From Aquipseudomonas alcaligenes (lineage in GTDB: Bacteria > Pseudomonadota > Gammaproteobacteria > Pseudomonadales > Pseudomonadaceae): a stretch of DNA of 64,000 bases. The stretch spans positions 62,001 to 126,000 of the forward strand of contig NZ_FTNW01000005.1 of assembly GCF_900156545.1 (NCBI RefSeq). The letters run 5' to 3'. The position numbers were made by a program, and so were the translations under genes. This document shows positions 16,845-25,707 of this stretch, piece by piece. Numbering within the stretch: the stretch's first letter is position 1; each line of letters begins with the position of its first letter. Under the pieces are notes generated by a model. That model saw only the letters and a program-made list of their open reading frames with translations. It made no database searches and was not told where the DNA came from.

Positions 16845-17084
16845 GGGAACCTCGGCAGGCGGAATATTCGAAGGCCCGCAGTCTAGGCGCCGCGCCGGCC
16901 CGCGCCAGTTCGACCAAGGTCGGATTGAGCGCTCTGCGCCGCACCTTTCGTCGGATATCGCGGATTTTCCCCGGCTGCTCCTGCCGATTGCCGCACAGCT
17001 CGCGCCGGCGAGGCTCGCGAGCCGCTTTCGGCGCTGCTAGTCTTGCCAGTCCCGGATACCAATAACCATTAGATCCGCGAACTT

Positions 17085-17981
17085 ATGCTAGGGCGTTCAA
17101 TCATTTTCTGCGCATTGCTGCTGGCCGCCGGCCAGGCCAGTGCGCTGACCATCTACAAGTATGTCGACCAGCACGGCACGGTGACCTATAGCGACAAGGC
17201 CGTGCCCGGTGCCCAGGTGTTCGTGTTCCGCGACCGCATGGTGGAGAAGCTCGACAACCTGGTGAAGCTGGAGACCAAAAAGCACGATGCCGGCGAGACG
17301 CTGGTGCTGCGCAACGATCTCTATGCACCGGTGGAAGTCGAGCTGCGCCTGGAGCGTCTGGTCAATGTTGCCGGCGCCCCGGACGAGCCGATTCGCTGGG
17401 TGCTGCCGCCGCGCAGTCATATCCGGCTGACCACCCTGGCGCCGCTGGAAGCGGGCAAGCCGATGAGCTACAAACCCCGGCTGCGCTATGCCATGGGCGA
17501 CCCGCGCCTGCAGCCCCAGCTGTTCCGCTACCCGCTGCCCTGGCTGGGTGGCCCGTTCCGCCTGACCCAGGGGGCCAACGGCAAGTACAGCCACTTCACC
17601 CCCAAGGGCCGCTACGCGATGGACATCGCCATGCCCGAAGGAACGCCCATCGTCGCCTCGCGTGGCGGCATGGTGGTGAAAACCGAGAATCACCAGAGTG
17701 GGCGTGGCAACAACCCCTCCGGCAACTACGTGCGCATCCTCCACGACGACGGCACCATGGGCGTCTACCTGCACCTGATGCGTGGCTCGGTGGCGGTGCG
17801 CGAAGGTCAGCGCGTCGAGGCCGGCATGCAGATCGGCCGTTCCGGCAACACCGGCAACAGCACGGGGCCGCACCTGCACTTCGTGGTGCAGCGCAACGTC
17901 GGCCTGGCGCTGGAGTCCATCCCCTTCAACTTCGCCCAGCCGGTGGACAGCCTGCCCAACTTCGCCGTGGGCGGCGAGTAG
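17085..17981 (+). CDS. M23 family metallopeptidase with N-terminal DUF4124
   Basis: 298 aa. A signal peptide (about 20 residues) is followed by a DUF4124 segment (TIYKYVDQHGTVTYSDKAVPG, residues ~22-42), a beta domain, and a C-terminal LytM/M23 peptidase (about 165-280). Zinc-ligand motifs are present: HFTPKGRYAMDIA (HxxxD-type) and GPHLHFVVQ (HxH). It probably cleaves peptidoglycan cross-links in the periplasm or modulates amidases. The start at ATG 17085 has little Shine-Dalgarno. It sits between phoU-linked genes and phoBR as in other pseudomonads. Confidence 0.9.
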   Translation: MLGRSIIFCALLLAAGQASALTIYKYVDQHGTVTYSDKAVPGAQVFVFRDRMVEKLDNLVKLETKKHDAGETLVLRNDLYAPVEVELRLERLVNVAGAPDEPIRWVLPPRSHIRLTTLAPLEAGKPMSYKPRLRYAMGDPRLQPQLFRYPLPWLGGPFRLTQGANGKYSHFTPKGRYAMDIAMPEGTPIVASRGGMVVKTENHQSGRGNNPSGNYVRILHDDGTMGVYLHLMRGSVAVREGQRVEAGMQIGRSGNTGNSTGPHLHFVVQRNVGLALESIPFNFAQPVDSLPNFAVGGE

Positions 17982-18070
17982 CGCTGCCGGTCGTCGCCCC
18001 GGCGATTGGCCCGGGCGATCCGGTCTTATGGTGTCGGAACCGTCTTCCCGTCACCGTACGAGGCCAGACC

Positions 18071-18343
18071 ATGAATAACCAGCACTGCATCTACCGTGAC
18101 CACGTCATTCGCGCGGTGGTCATGGAGCATCCGGGTATCCCCACGCCCTGGGCGGCCGGATGTCAGATCACCTTGGCGGACGGCCACGCCACCAAGCGCA
18201 TCCCGTTGCCGCTGCGATTCGCCTTTCTGGCCGATCTGGACAGCGCCCAGCGCGCCTCGCTGGCCCACGGCAAGTGGCTGGTGGACCAGCATCTGGATCA
18301 CGGCATGCGCCTGCTGGGCGCCGAGCAGGCGCGCGCGGCCTGA
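18071..18343 (+). CDS. Conserved hypothetical protein
   Basis: 90 aa, no signal peptide or membrane segment. The sequence (CIYRDHVIRAVVMEHPGIPTPWAAGCQITL opening) is soluble and mixed alpha/beta, and it ends RAA. It is not assigned to a family. It lies between the M23 peptidase and the convergent CNNM/CorC gene, nine bases from the latter's stop. Homologues appear to occupy the same spot in pseudomonads (synteny by memory). Function is unknown. Confidence 0.75.
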   Translation: MNNQHCIYRDHVIRAVVMEHPGIPTPWAAGCQITLADGHATKRIPLPLRFAFLADLDSAQRASLAHGKWLVDQHLDHGMRLLGAEQARAA

Positions 18344-18352
18344 GGCGGGCGT

Positions 18353-19693
18353 TCAGTCCAGCCTGAGCACCTTGGCCAGGACGATCTTCGGGCCCTTCAT
18401 CTTCTTGATGATGATGTGCAGGCCCTCGGTCTCGAGCATCTCGTCCTCTTCCGGCACCCGGTTGAGGCTCTCGTAGACCAGCCCGGCCAGGGTCTCGGCC
18501 TCGATATGGTCAAGGTCGATACCGAGCAGGCGCTCGATCTTGAACAGCGGGGTGTCGCCACGTACCAGCAGCTTGCCCGGCTGGTAGGCGAGAACGCCGC
18601 GCTCGGCCTTGTGGTGCTCGTCCTGGATGTCGCCGACCAGCACTTCCAGCACGTCCTCCATGGTCAGGAAGCCGACCACCTTGCCGTCGGCCTCCTCGAC
18701 CAAGGCGAAGTGCGCGCCGCCCTTGCGGAACGTCTCCAGCAGCTCGGACAGCGGCATGTGCTTGGTGACCCGCTCGATCGGCCGCATCAGATCGGCCAGG
18801 TTGAACTTGGATGGCAGCATCTCGAACAGTGACAGCTGCAGCAGCAGGTCCTTGATGTGCAGCACGCCGACGAAGCTGCCGCTGGCCTCGTCGTACACCG
18901 GGTAGCGGCTGTACTTGTGGCGGCGAAACAGGGTGAACACTTCGTCGAGCTTGGCGTCCAGCGACAGGTGCACCAGGTCCTCGCGCGAGTTGGCCCAGTC
19001 CACCACCTCCAGCTCGCCCATTTCCACGGCCGAGGCCAGTACGCGCATGTCCTGGTCGCTGGGATCGCGGGCGCGGCTGGAGTGAAGGATAAGCTTCAGT
19101 TCGTCGCGGCTGTAATGGTGCTCGTGGTGCGGCCCCGGCTCGCCCTGGCCGGCGAAGCGCAGGATGGCATTGGCACTGGCGTTGAGCAGGTAAATGGCCG
19201 GGTACATCAGCCAGTAGAAGGCATAGAGCGGTGCGGCCGTCCACAGCGACAGCAGCTCCGGCTTGCGGATCGCCCAGGATTTTGGCGCCAGCTCGCCCAC
19301 CACGATGTGCAGGTAGGAAATGATGAAGAAGGCCACGAAGAAGGAGATGCCGTGGACCAGCTTCTGCGACTCGATGCCGATGGCGCTGAGCACCGGGGTG
19401 AGCAACTCGGCGAAGGCCGGCTCGCCGACCCAGCCGAGGCCGAGGGAGGCCAGGGTGATGCCCAGCTGGCAGGCCGACAGGTAGGCATCCAGCTGGCTGT
19501 GCACGGTCCGCAGGATGTGTCCGCGCCAGCCATGCTGCTCGGCAATGGCCTCGACCTTGGTCGAGCGCAGCTTGACCATGGAGAACTCGGCGGCGACGAA
19601 GAAACCGTTGAGCAGGACGAGGAACAGGGCGAACAGCACGAGGCCGAAATCGGCGAAGAGTGCGGAGGTGGAAAGGCTACTGGAAGGGTCCAT
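18353..19693 (-). CDS. Hemolysin-family membrane protein (CNNM/DUF21-CBS-CorC_HlyC)
   Basis: 446 aa. The N-terminal DUF21/CNNM transmembrane domain (about 15-200; FVAAEFSMVKLRSTKVEAIAEQ and ACQLGITLASLGLGWVGEPAF are hallmarks) is followed by two CBS motifs (about 220-345, for example YPVYDEASGSFVGVLHIKDLL) and a CorC_HlyC domain at the C-terminus (VRGDTPLFKIERLLG). It is probably an Mg/Co-related ion exporter or regulator in the inner membrane. The name hemolysin is historical. It is downstream of phoR on the same strand, 74 bases away. Confidence 0.92.
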   Translation of the reverse strand: MDPSSSLSTSALFADFGLVLFALFLVLLNGFFVAAEFSMVKLRSTKVEAIAEQHGWRGHILRTVHSQLDAYLSACQLGITLASLGLGWVGEPAFAELLTPVLSAIGIESQKLVHGISFFVAFFIISYLHIVVGELAPKSWAIRKPELLSLWTAAPLYAFYWLMYPAIYLLNASANAILRFAGQGEPGPHHEHHYSRDELKLILHSSRARDPSDQDMRVLASAVEMGELEVVDWANSREDLVHLSLDAKLDEVFTLFRRHKYSRYPVYDEASGSFVGVLHIKDLLLQLSLFEMLPSKFNLADLMRPIERVTKHMPLSELLETFRKGGAHFALVEEADGKVVGFLTMEDVLEVLVGDIQDEHHKAERGVLAYQPGKLLVRGDTPLFKIERLLGIDLDHIEAETLAGLVYESLNRVPEEDEMLETEGLHIIIKKMKGPKIVLAKVLRLD

Positions 19694-19767
19694 CGGCGGC
19701 AGGGGCTAGCAAAAGATCGCTACAGGGTGGCGGCTGACGCCGGCGAATGCAAGCCGCGGCGCCGCCG

Positions 19768-21072
19768 CTACCCGCGGCGGCTGAGCTGCTGTGCCGGGAA
19801 CTGGCAGGTGAAGGTGCTGCCCTTGCCCGGCACGCTGGCGATGTCCAGCCGCGCGCGGTGGCGCAGCAGCACGTGCTTGACGATGGCCAGGCCCAGGCCG
19901 GTCCCGCCGGTATTGGAGGCACGGCTGGAGTCGACTCGGTAGAAGCGCTCGGTCAGGCGCGGCAGGTGCTTGGCCTCGATACCGATGCCATTGTCGGACA
20001 CGCTGAAGTGCCCACCCTGTTCATCGGCCCACCAGCGAATGCGGATCTCGCTTTCGTCCGGGCTGTACTTCACCGCGTTGAACACCAGGTTGGAAAACGC
20101 GCTGCGCAGCTCGGCCTCGCTGCCCTTGAGGCGTACCTGGTGGTCTGCCTCCAGGCTGATGCGGTGGTTGCGGCTGCCGGACAGGGCCTGGGCATCATTG
20201 CGGATGGACAGCAGCAGCAGGTCCATCGCCACCGGCTGGTTGTCCGAGGGGTAATCGGTGGCTTCCAGCTTCGCCAGCAAAAGCAGGTCATTGAGCAGGT
20301 TCTGCATGCGCGAGCCCTGCTGCTGCATCTGCTGCAGGGCGCGCAGCCAGCGCGGGTTCACGTCCTCGACGTTGTCTAGCAGCGTCTCCAGGTACCCGGA
20401 GATGACTGTCAGCGGCGTACGCAGTTCATGGGAGACGTTGGCCACGAAGTCTTTACGCATCTGCTCCAACTGATGCAGACGGGTCACGTCGCGAACGAAC
20501 ATCAGGTGCTCGTTGTTGCCGTAGCGGGTGATCTGCAGCTGCAGGCGCTGGCGGTCGCTGAGCGGCGAGGGGATCTCCAGCGCCTCCTGGTACTGGCCGG
20601 CTTCGAAGTACTCCTTGAAGCGCGGGTGACGCACCAGGTTGGTGATGGCCTGACCGCTGTCCTGCGGGGTCTTGAGGCCCAGCAACTGCTCGGCGGCGCG
20701 GTTCCACCACTCCAGGTTGCCCTCGCTGTCGAGCATGATCACCGCATCGCGCAGGGCGGCGGTTGACTCCTGCACGCGGTCGATCACCGCCTGCAGGCGA
20801 CCGCGCACGCGCTGGTCGCGACGTTGCAGCTGGTAGATGCTGTCGAACACTTCGCCCCACAGGCCGTAGCCTTCGGGTGGCGCATCATCCGGCTGACGTT
20901 CGCGCAGCCAGGCATGCAGGCGTAGCAGTTGCTTGAGGTGCCACAGCAGGTAGGCGCCGAGACCGATGGCCAGTGCCCAGGCATATTGACCCGTGATCAG
21001 GCCGACCAGGCTGCAGACCGCCAGCAATAACAACAGGCGGCGCACCAGGGCGCCGCGCCAGTTTGGGTTCAC
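19768..21072 (-). CDS. phoR: Phosphate regulon sensor histidine kinase PhoR
   Basis: 434 aa. Two N-terminal hydrophobic helices (about 10-45) without a large periplasmic loop are followed by a PAS domain (about 100-200), H-box with phosphorylatable H215 in NVSHELRTPL, and ATPase boxes (NLVFNAVKYSPDE, DNGIGI, GTGLGLAIVKH). The start codon is GTG at 21072, with AAGGAAG upstream. It phosphorylates PhoB under phosphate starvation and is inhibited through Pst/PhoU. phoB is 22 bases upstream, so they form an operon. Confidence 0.96.
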   Translation of the reverse strand: MNPNWRGALVRRLLLLLAVCSLVGLITGQYAWALAIGLGAYLLWHLKQLLRLHAWLRERQPDDAPPEGYGLWGEVFDSIYQLQRRDQRVRGRLQAVIDRVQESTAALRDAVIMLDSEGNLEWWNRAAEQLLGLKTPQDSGQAITNLVRHPRFKEYFEAGQYQEALEIPSPLSDRQRLQLQITRYGNNEHLMFVRDVTRLHQLEQMRKDFVANVSHELRTPLTVISGYLETLLDNVEDVNPRWLRALQQMQQQGSRMQNLLNDLLLLAKLEATDYPSDNQPVAMDLLLLSIRNDAQALSGSRNHRISLEADHQVRLKGSEAELRSAFSNLVFNAVKYSPDESEIRIRWWADEQGGHFSVSDNGIGIEAKHLPRLTERFYRVDSSRASNTGGTGLGLAIVKHVLLRHRARLDIASVPGKGSTFTCQFPAQQLSRRG

Positions 21073-21094
21073 CTAGCGCTTCCTTACGACTGTT

Positions 21095-21784
<690 letters not shown>

Positions 21785-21835
21785 GGATCGAGCCTCGGGT
21801 CGTCTTGTCTGTGCGCCGCATTAGATAACGGAATT

Positions 21836-21853
21836 ATTGCAGCGATATGACAG
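21836..21853 (-). promoter_or_regulatory. Pho box upstream of phoB
   Basis: On the minus strand CTGTCAT-ATCG-CTGCAAT gives one perfect and one weaker PhoB half-site at spacing eleven, 52 bases before the phoB ATG. It implies autoregulation of phoBR. It lies between phoB and the end of ubiA. Confidence 0.65.
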
Positions 21854-21870
21854 CTCTGCGCCGGGCTTTT

Positions 21871-22764
21871 TCAGCGCAGCGCGTAGTCGACGACGATGCC
21901 GAGCAGAATGGCCAGGCCCGCCCAGTGGTTGTGCAGGAAGGCAGCGAAGCAGGCCTGTGGCTCGCGCCCGCGGGTGCTCCAGAACTCCCAGGCGAAGCAG
22001 GCGGCGGCGCCGAGCAGGCCGAGCAGGAACCAGATGCCCAGGCTGAAGCGCGCGCCGGCCATGGCCAGGCACAGCAGGGCCAGGCCCTGCAGGGTGAGGA
22101 TGATCAGGCGGTCGGCCTCGCCGAACAGGATGGCGGTGGACTTGATGCCGATCTTCAGGTCGTCCTCGCGGTCGGTCATCGCATAGTAGGTGTCGTAGGC
22201 CACCGTCCACAGCAGGTTGGCGATGTACAGCAGCCAGGCCTCCGGCGGCGGCAGCTCACCGGTCACCGCGCTGAAGGCCATCGGCATGCCCCAGCTGAAG
22301 GCTGCGCCCAGCACCACCTGCGGGTAGTAGGTGTAGCGTTTCATGAAGGGATAGCAGGCGGCCAGGGCCAGGCCGCCGAACGACAGCAGGATGGTGGTCA
22401 GGTTGGTGAACAGCACCAGCACGAAGCTCAGCGCCACCAGCACGGCGAACAGGATCAGCGCCTCGCGCGGGGTGACCCGCCCGTCGGCCAGCGGGCGCGC
22501 CCTGGTGCGCGCCACATGGCCGTCGAAGTGGCGGTCGGCGTAGTCGTTGATCACGCAGCCGGCGGCGCGCATGAACAGGGTGCCGAGGACGAAGATCAGC
22601 AGCCACTTGAGGTCTGGCATGCCCTTGCTCGCTACCCACAGAGCCCACAGGGTGGGCCACAGCAGCAGGTAGATGCCGATCGGCTTCTCCAGGCGCATCA
22701 GCTGGACGAAGTCCCAGGTGCGCGGGTGAACGCGGTTGAGGGCGAGCAGGAAGGATTGGTACAT
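21871..22764 (-). CDS. ubiA: 4-hydroxybenzoate octaprenyltransferase UbiA
   Basis: 297 aa, integral membrane prenyltransferase of ubiquinone synthesis with about eight or nine helices. Both Asp-rich motifs are visible: [10 protein letters not shown] (about 80-89) and [13 protein letters not shown] (about 205-217). The start ATG 22764 was chosen because the protein then opens [19 protein letters not shown], the family N-terminus; the frame remains open further upstream. It is 59 bases after ubiC on the same strand, so it is a ubiCA operon. Confidence 0.96.
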   Translation of the reverse strand: MYQSFLLALNRVHPRTWDFVQLMRLEKPIGIYLLLWPTLWALWVASKGMPDLKWLLIFVLGTLFMRAAGCVINDYADRHFDGHVARTRARPLADGRVTPREALILFAVLVALSFVLVLFTNLTTILLSFGGLALAACYPFMKRYTYYPQVVLGAAFSWGMPMAFSAVTGELPPPEAWLLYIANLLWTVAYDTYYAMTDREDDLKIGIKSTAILFGEADRLIILTLQGLALLCLAMAGARFSLGIWFLLGLLGAAACFAWEFWSTRGREPQACFAAFLHNHWAGLAILLGIVVDYALR

Positions 22765-22823
22765 CGGCGGGTCTCCGGTCCGGATGCGCCGATTATACGA
22801 GGCTATGCAGAGCAAGGGCGGCG

Positions 22824-23372
22824 CTAGTTCGCGGCCGCGTGATCCCAGAAGGCCGGCAGGAACACTTCCGCCACCAGCACGCCGAGGCCGTCGCGGCGAA
22901 AGCACGAACGACGCCCCCACAGCTGTTCGGCGCGCACCCTGTCCGGCAGCCAGGCCGCCGGATAGCGGCAGGCCTGCAGCTCGCCGCGGACGAAAGCACG
23001 GTCGCTGAACAGCAGTTCGCCGAGCGAGCGGCTGCCCAGCTTGCCCAGCTCGAAGCCGGAGCCCTCCAGAGCCTGGCGGGCGGCTACGCTGCGGGCGAAC
23101 ACCCAGGGCTGTCCGGCGCCCAGCAGGAACACCTCGCGTACCCAGCCCTGGCTGCCGGCCGGCACCTGCAGCGCGCTGCACTCGTCGGCGCGCAGTACCT
23201 GCCAGCCCTGTTGCAGCGGCTGCACGGTGAAGCGCTCGGCGCTGAGGGCGGTGAGCCGGCGGGTCAGCGAGCCCTGGTCGAACAGCCAGTCACGCAGCAG
23301 CGGCGCGGGAGCCGGATGCAGCTGGGCGGCAGTGAGCCAACGGGGCGGATGGGCGAGGGCGGAGGAGGGCAC
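22824..23372 (-). CDS. ubiC: Chorismate lyase UbiC
   Basis: About 182 aa from a GTG at 23372 (the frame is open to a GTG at 23414, adding 14 Pro/Ser-rich residues). It converts chorismate to 4-hydroxybenzoate and pyruvate, the first ubiquinone step. Visible features are [29 protein letters not shown], the [18 protein letters not shown] strand with the catalytic Arg, and LGELLFSD. The start is uncertain because no ATG or good RBS is present. The operon partner is ubiA. Confidence 0.88.
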   Translation of the reverse strand: MPSSALAHPPRWLTAAQLHPAPAPLLRDWLFDQGSLTRRLTALSAERFTVQPLQQGWQVLRADECSALQVPAGSQGWVREVFLLGAGQPWVFARSVAARQALEGSGFELGKLGSRSLGELLFSDRAFVRGELQACRYPAAWLPDRVRAEQLWGRRSCFRRDGLGVLVAEVFLPAFWDHAAAN

Positions 23373-23603
23373 GACAACGACTTCGGGGCTCGGGGACGGC
23401 GGCGAGCTTAGCACGACGAAGGGGCGCCCCGGACACTTGCGCGGCGACGTTCATGTCAGTACAAAGCCTGCTGATTTCCGATGGTTCGCCATCGCCGACG
23501 GCCACCCCGCTGGGGCCGTCGCCCAAGGCGACGTTAAAATCGCTTACGGCGAATTTTTAACCAGGGCAACGTCCGCCAGAGACGGCCCACGATGAGGTAG
23601 AGC

Positions 23604-23771
23604 ATGAAGAAGTGGCAATGTGTGGTCTGTGGCCTGATCTATGACGAGAGCAAGGGCTGGCCCGACGACGGCATCGCCCCCGGTACCCTCTGGGAAGACG
23701 TGCCGGCCGACTGGCTATGCCCGGATTGCGGTGTGGGCAAGGCCGACTTCGAGATGATCGAGATCGGTTGA
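23604..23771 (+). CDS. rubA: Rubredoxin
   Basis: 55 aa, iron-only electron carrier. The four iron ligands are C6 and C9 (CVVCG) and C39 and C42 (CPDCG), with the standard aromatic core (Y13, W30, W37). It usually passes electrons from rubredoxin reductase to alkane hydroxylase or other oxygenases. In P. aeruginosa two rubredoxin genes and a reductase gene stand here before HU, but only one rubredoxin remains in this window. A good RBS (GAGGTAGAGC) lies before ATG 23604. Confidence 0.95.
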   Translation: MKKWQCVVCGLIYDESKGWPDDGIAPGTLWEDVPADWLCPDCGVGKADFEMIEIG

Positions 23772-23792
23772 TCCGCTCTAGCACGGTGTATC

Positions 23793-23826
23793 GCAACGGC
23801 GGCCTGAGGGCCGCCGTTTGCTTTTT
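23793..23826 (+). terminator. Intrinsic terminator after rubredoxin
   Basis: AACGGCGGCC and GGCCGCCGTT form a ten-base stem with loop TGAG, followed by TGCTTTTT. Confidence 0.85.
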
Positions 23827-24054
23827 CGAGGGGATGAATCGGGCCATTGCAGTGCTTCTGGCAGAAATGGCAGGCGTTCTGTCGCTATCGTCGTGTTATC
23901 GGTCGTGCAAACCGCCCGGCGACACTGGCGCCATCCCGGATGGCGTGCCATTCTCCCGCAGGTCTGCCGCAGCGCAGAGCCGTTGCGGCGCCTTTGGCGC
24001 TGTTCCGGACGGACAGCACGGACACAACAACAACAAACCGTCAAAGAGGCATCT

Positions 24055-24327
24055 ATGCGCAAACCTGAACTCGCCGCGGCTATCGCCGAAAAGGCTGATC
24101 TGACCAAAGACCAGGCCAACCGCGTACTCAACGCCGTGCTCGAAGAGATCACCAGCGCGCTGAACCGCAAGGACAGCGTCACCCTGGTCGGTTTCGGTAC
24201 CTTCCTGCAGCGTCATCGCGGTGCCCGCACCGGCAAGAACCCGCAGACCGGTGCTCCGGTCAAGATCAAGGCCAGCAACACCGTGGCCTTCAAGCCGGGC
24301 AAGTCCCTGCGCGACGCCGTCAACTGA
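24055..24327 (+). CDS. DNA-binding protein HU
   Basis: 90 aa, a full-length HU subunit (opening MRKPELAAAIAEKADLTKDQA). The DNA-minor-groove arm is visible: GFGTFLQRHRGARTGKNPQTG (about 46-66) with the tip Pro. A long 5' region (23827-24054) without a gene probably holds its promoter and leader. It is the HupA-like paralogue found before recG in pseudomonads. The terminator is at 24337. Confidence 0.96.
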   Translation: MRKPELAAAIAEKADLTKDQANRVLNAVLEEITSALNRKDSVTLVGFGTFLQRHRGARTGKNPQTGAPVKIKASNTVAFKPGKSLRDAVN

Positions 24328-24336
24328 GCAAGTCCC

Positions 24337-24366
24337 GGCCCGGAGCCGTGCGGCTCCGGGCCATTT
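24337..24366 (+). terminator. Terminator after HU gene
   Basis: GGCCCGGAGCCG and CGGCTCCGGGCC form a perfect twelve-base stem with a two-base gap, followed by ATTT. The T-run is weak but the stem is very strong. Confidence 0.65.
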
Positions 24367-24463
24367 CCCCTCGTGCGCAAGCCGCCCTATTTGACGGGAT
24401 GTAGTGCGCCGCGCCATCCGCTACAATGCGCCGCCGATTTCATTACCCTCGAGGCTGCGTGCC

Positions 24464-24862
24464 ATGAAATTCCGCTTTCTCCTCTGGATGCTGGGCCGTC
24501 TGATGGCCAAGGCCAGCCGTACCAATGCCGAATTCCAGCAGCAGCTGGAGGGCAAGGAGCTGGTGTTCCAGCTGCACACCCTCGACGGCAAGGTGGCCCG
24601 TCACTACCGGATCAAGGACAAACGCGTCACCAGCCATGCCGGTGAGGCCCGCGAACCGGCCTTCGCCATTGGCTTCAAGGACGCCGTCTACGGCTTCGCC
24701 ACCATGAATGCCAAGAACAAGCAATTGGCCTTCATGCAGGGCATCCAGAACAAGGATATCCAGATCCAGGGCAACCCGGCGCTGGTGATCTGGTTCCAGG
24801 GCCTGCTCAAGCACGTGGTGCCGAAGAAGAAAAAGAAGACCGAGGTCAAGAAAGCGGCCTGA
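24464..24862 (+). CDS. SCP2 sterol-binding-like domain protein
   Basis: 132 aa. A short hydrophobic N-terminus is followed by a single SCP2-like alpha/beta unit (LEGKELVFQLHTLDGKVARHYRIKD, then EPAFAIGFKDAVYGFATMNAKNKQLAFMQG and DIQIQGNPALVIWFQGLLKHV) and a lysine-rich tail (KKKKK near 124). SCP2-type proteins bind lipids, but here the ligand is unknown. ATG 24464 gives the natural start. It lies between HU and a periplasmic protein gene. Confidence 0.75.
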   Translation: MKFRFLLWMLGRLMAKASRTNAEFQQQLEGKELVFQLHTLDGKVARHYRIKDKRVTSHAGEAREPAFAIGFKDAVYGFATMNAKNKQLAFMQGIQNKDIQIQGNPALVIWFQGLLKHVVPKKKKKTEVKKAA

Positions 24863-24932
24863 TCCGCTTTCCCTCGCTGGTCCGGCCCATGCCAGTTGGC
24901 TAGGCTGGGCCTTTGCCACGGAACCTTCGCCC

Positions 24933-25661
24933 ATGCGCCTGTCCCACCTTCTGCTCGCTGCCCTGCTCATCGTGGCCGGCCCTGCGCTTGCCGCCGACAA
25001 GACACTGGAGCGTGTGCTGGAACTGTCCGGCGTCAAGCTGCTGTGCGAACAGACCGCGCCACTGCTGCAGCGCGGCATGCAGGCCGAGCAGCAGAAGGCT
25101 CTGCAGCAGGCCTTCGCGGCCGCTTCCCTGTGCAGCGATCTGGCTGCCAGGGTGGCCAAGCAGGTCAAGCGCGAGCAGCTGGATGCCGCGCTGAAACTGC
25201 TCGACAGCCCGCTGGCGCGGCATTTCACCGCCGCCGAGCGGGCCGTGGGCGAGGATGGTGGCCTGGCAGCCTACCGCCAGCAGCTGCAGCAGCGTCCGCC
25301 GTTGGGCAAGCGTCTGGAGCTGGTGCAGCGCCTGGACAAGGCCGCCCATACCACCGAGCTGGCTACCCTGCTGCGCTACGAGGTGGGCAAGACCCAGGCC
25401 CTGCTGGCGCTGCGCGCCCGCGGTGGCGACCTCGACGAGAAGTCCCTGGCCGAGCAGACGGCGGCCCAGCTGCCGCCGCTGCGCGAGTCCAGCGCCAAGG
25501 GTATCGAGGCCTTCATGCTGTACGCCTACCGGCAGACGCCCAGTGACCAGTTGGCCGAGTACGCCGCGTTGTACGAGCAGGCGCCGCTGCGGGCCGTGCT
25601 GGAGGCCAGCGCGCAGGCGCTGCCCGAAGTATTCGCGGCGCGGCGAGCCAAGCTCAAGTAA
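24933..25661 (+). CDS. Periplasmic helical protein of unknown function
   Basis: 242 aa with a signal peptide (MRLSHLLLAALLIVAGPALAA, cleavage about residue 21). The mature part is alpha-helical, with conserved-looking CEQTAPLLQRGM and LDSPLARHFTAAE segments, similar in layout to DUF2059 proteins, although I cannot confirm the family. It contains two cysteines that could form a disulfide (about 38 and 67). It ends just before a clear terminator. Function is unknown. Confidence 0.75.
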   Translation: MRLSHLLLAALLIVAGPALAADKTLERVLELSGVKLLCEQTAPLLQRGMQAEQQKALQQAFAAASLCSDLAARVAKQVKREQLDAALKLLDSPLARHFTAAERAVGEDGGLAAYRQQLQQRPPLGKRLELVQRLDKAAHTTELATLLRYEVGKTQALLALRARGGDLDEKSLAEQTAAQLPPLRESSAKGIEAFMLYAYRQTPSDQLAEYAALYEQAPLRAVLEASAQALPEVFAARRAKLK

Positions 25662-25663
25662 GT

Positions 25664-25691
25664 AAAAAGGGACCCTCAGGTCCCTTTTTTC
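25664..25691 (+). terminator. Intrinsic terminator
   Basis: AAAGGGACC and GGTCCCTTT with loop CTCA and a T6 tract; the A-run upstream makes it bidirectional for the convergent HDOD gene. Confidence 0.9.
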
Positions 25692-25707
25692 ATGCCTGGC
25701 GCCGCAG

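Noticed and set aside
14200..16944. 914-codon minus-strand frame spanning the response regulator and CoA-transferase
   Set aside because: Runs antisense and out of frame through two conserved genes. Its translation is Arg/Pro/Ala-rich without any domain.
23827..24054. Remnant of a rubredoxin reductase or second rubredoxin gene
   Set aside because: No cysteine-pair motif or FAD motif could be read in any frame; it looks like HU upstream DNA.
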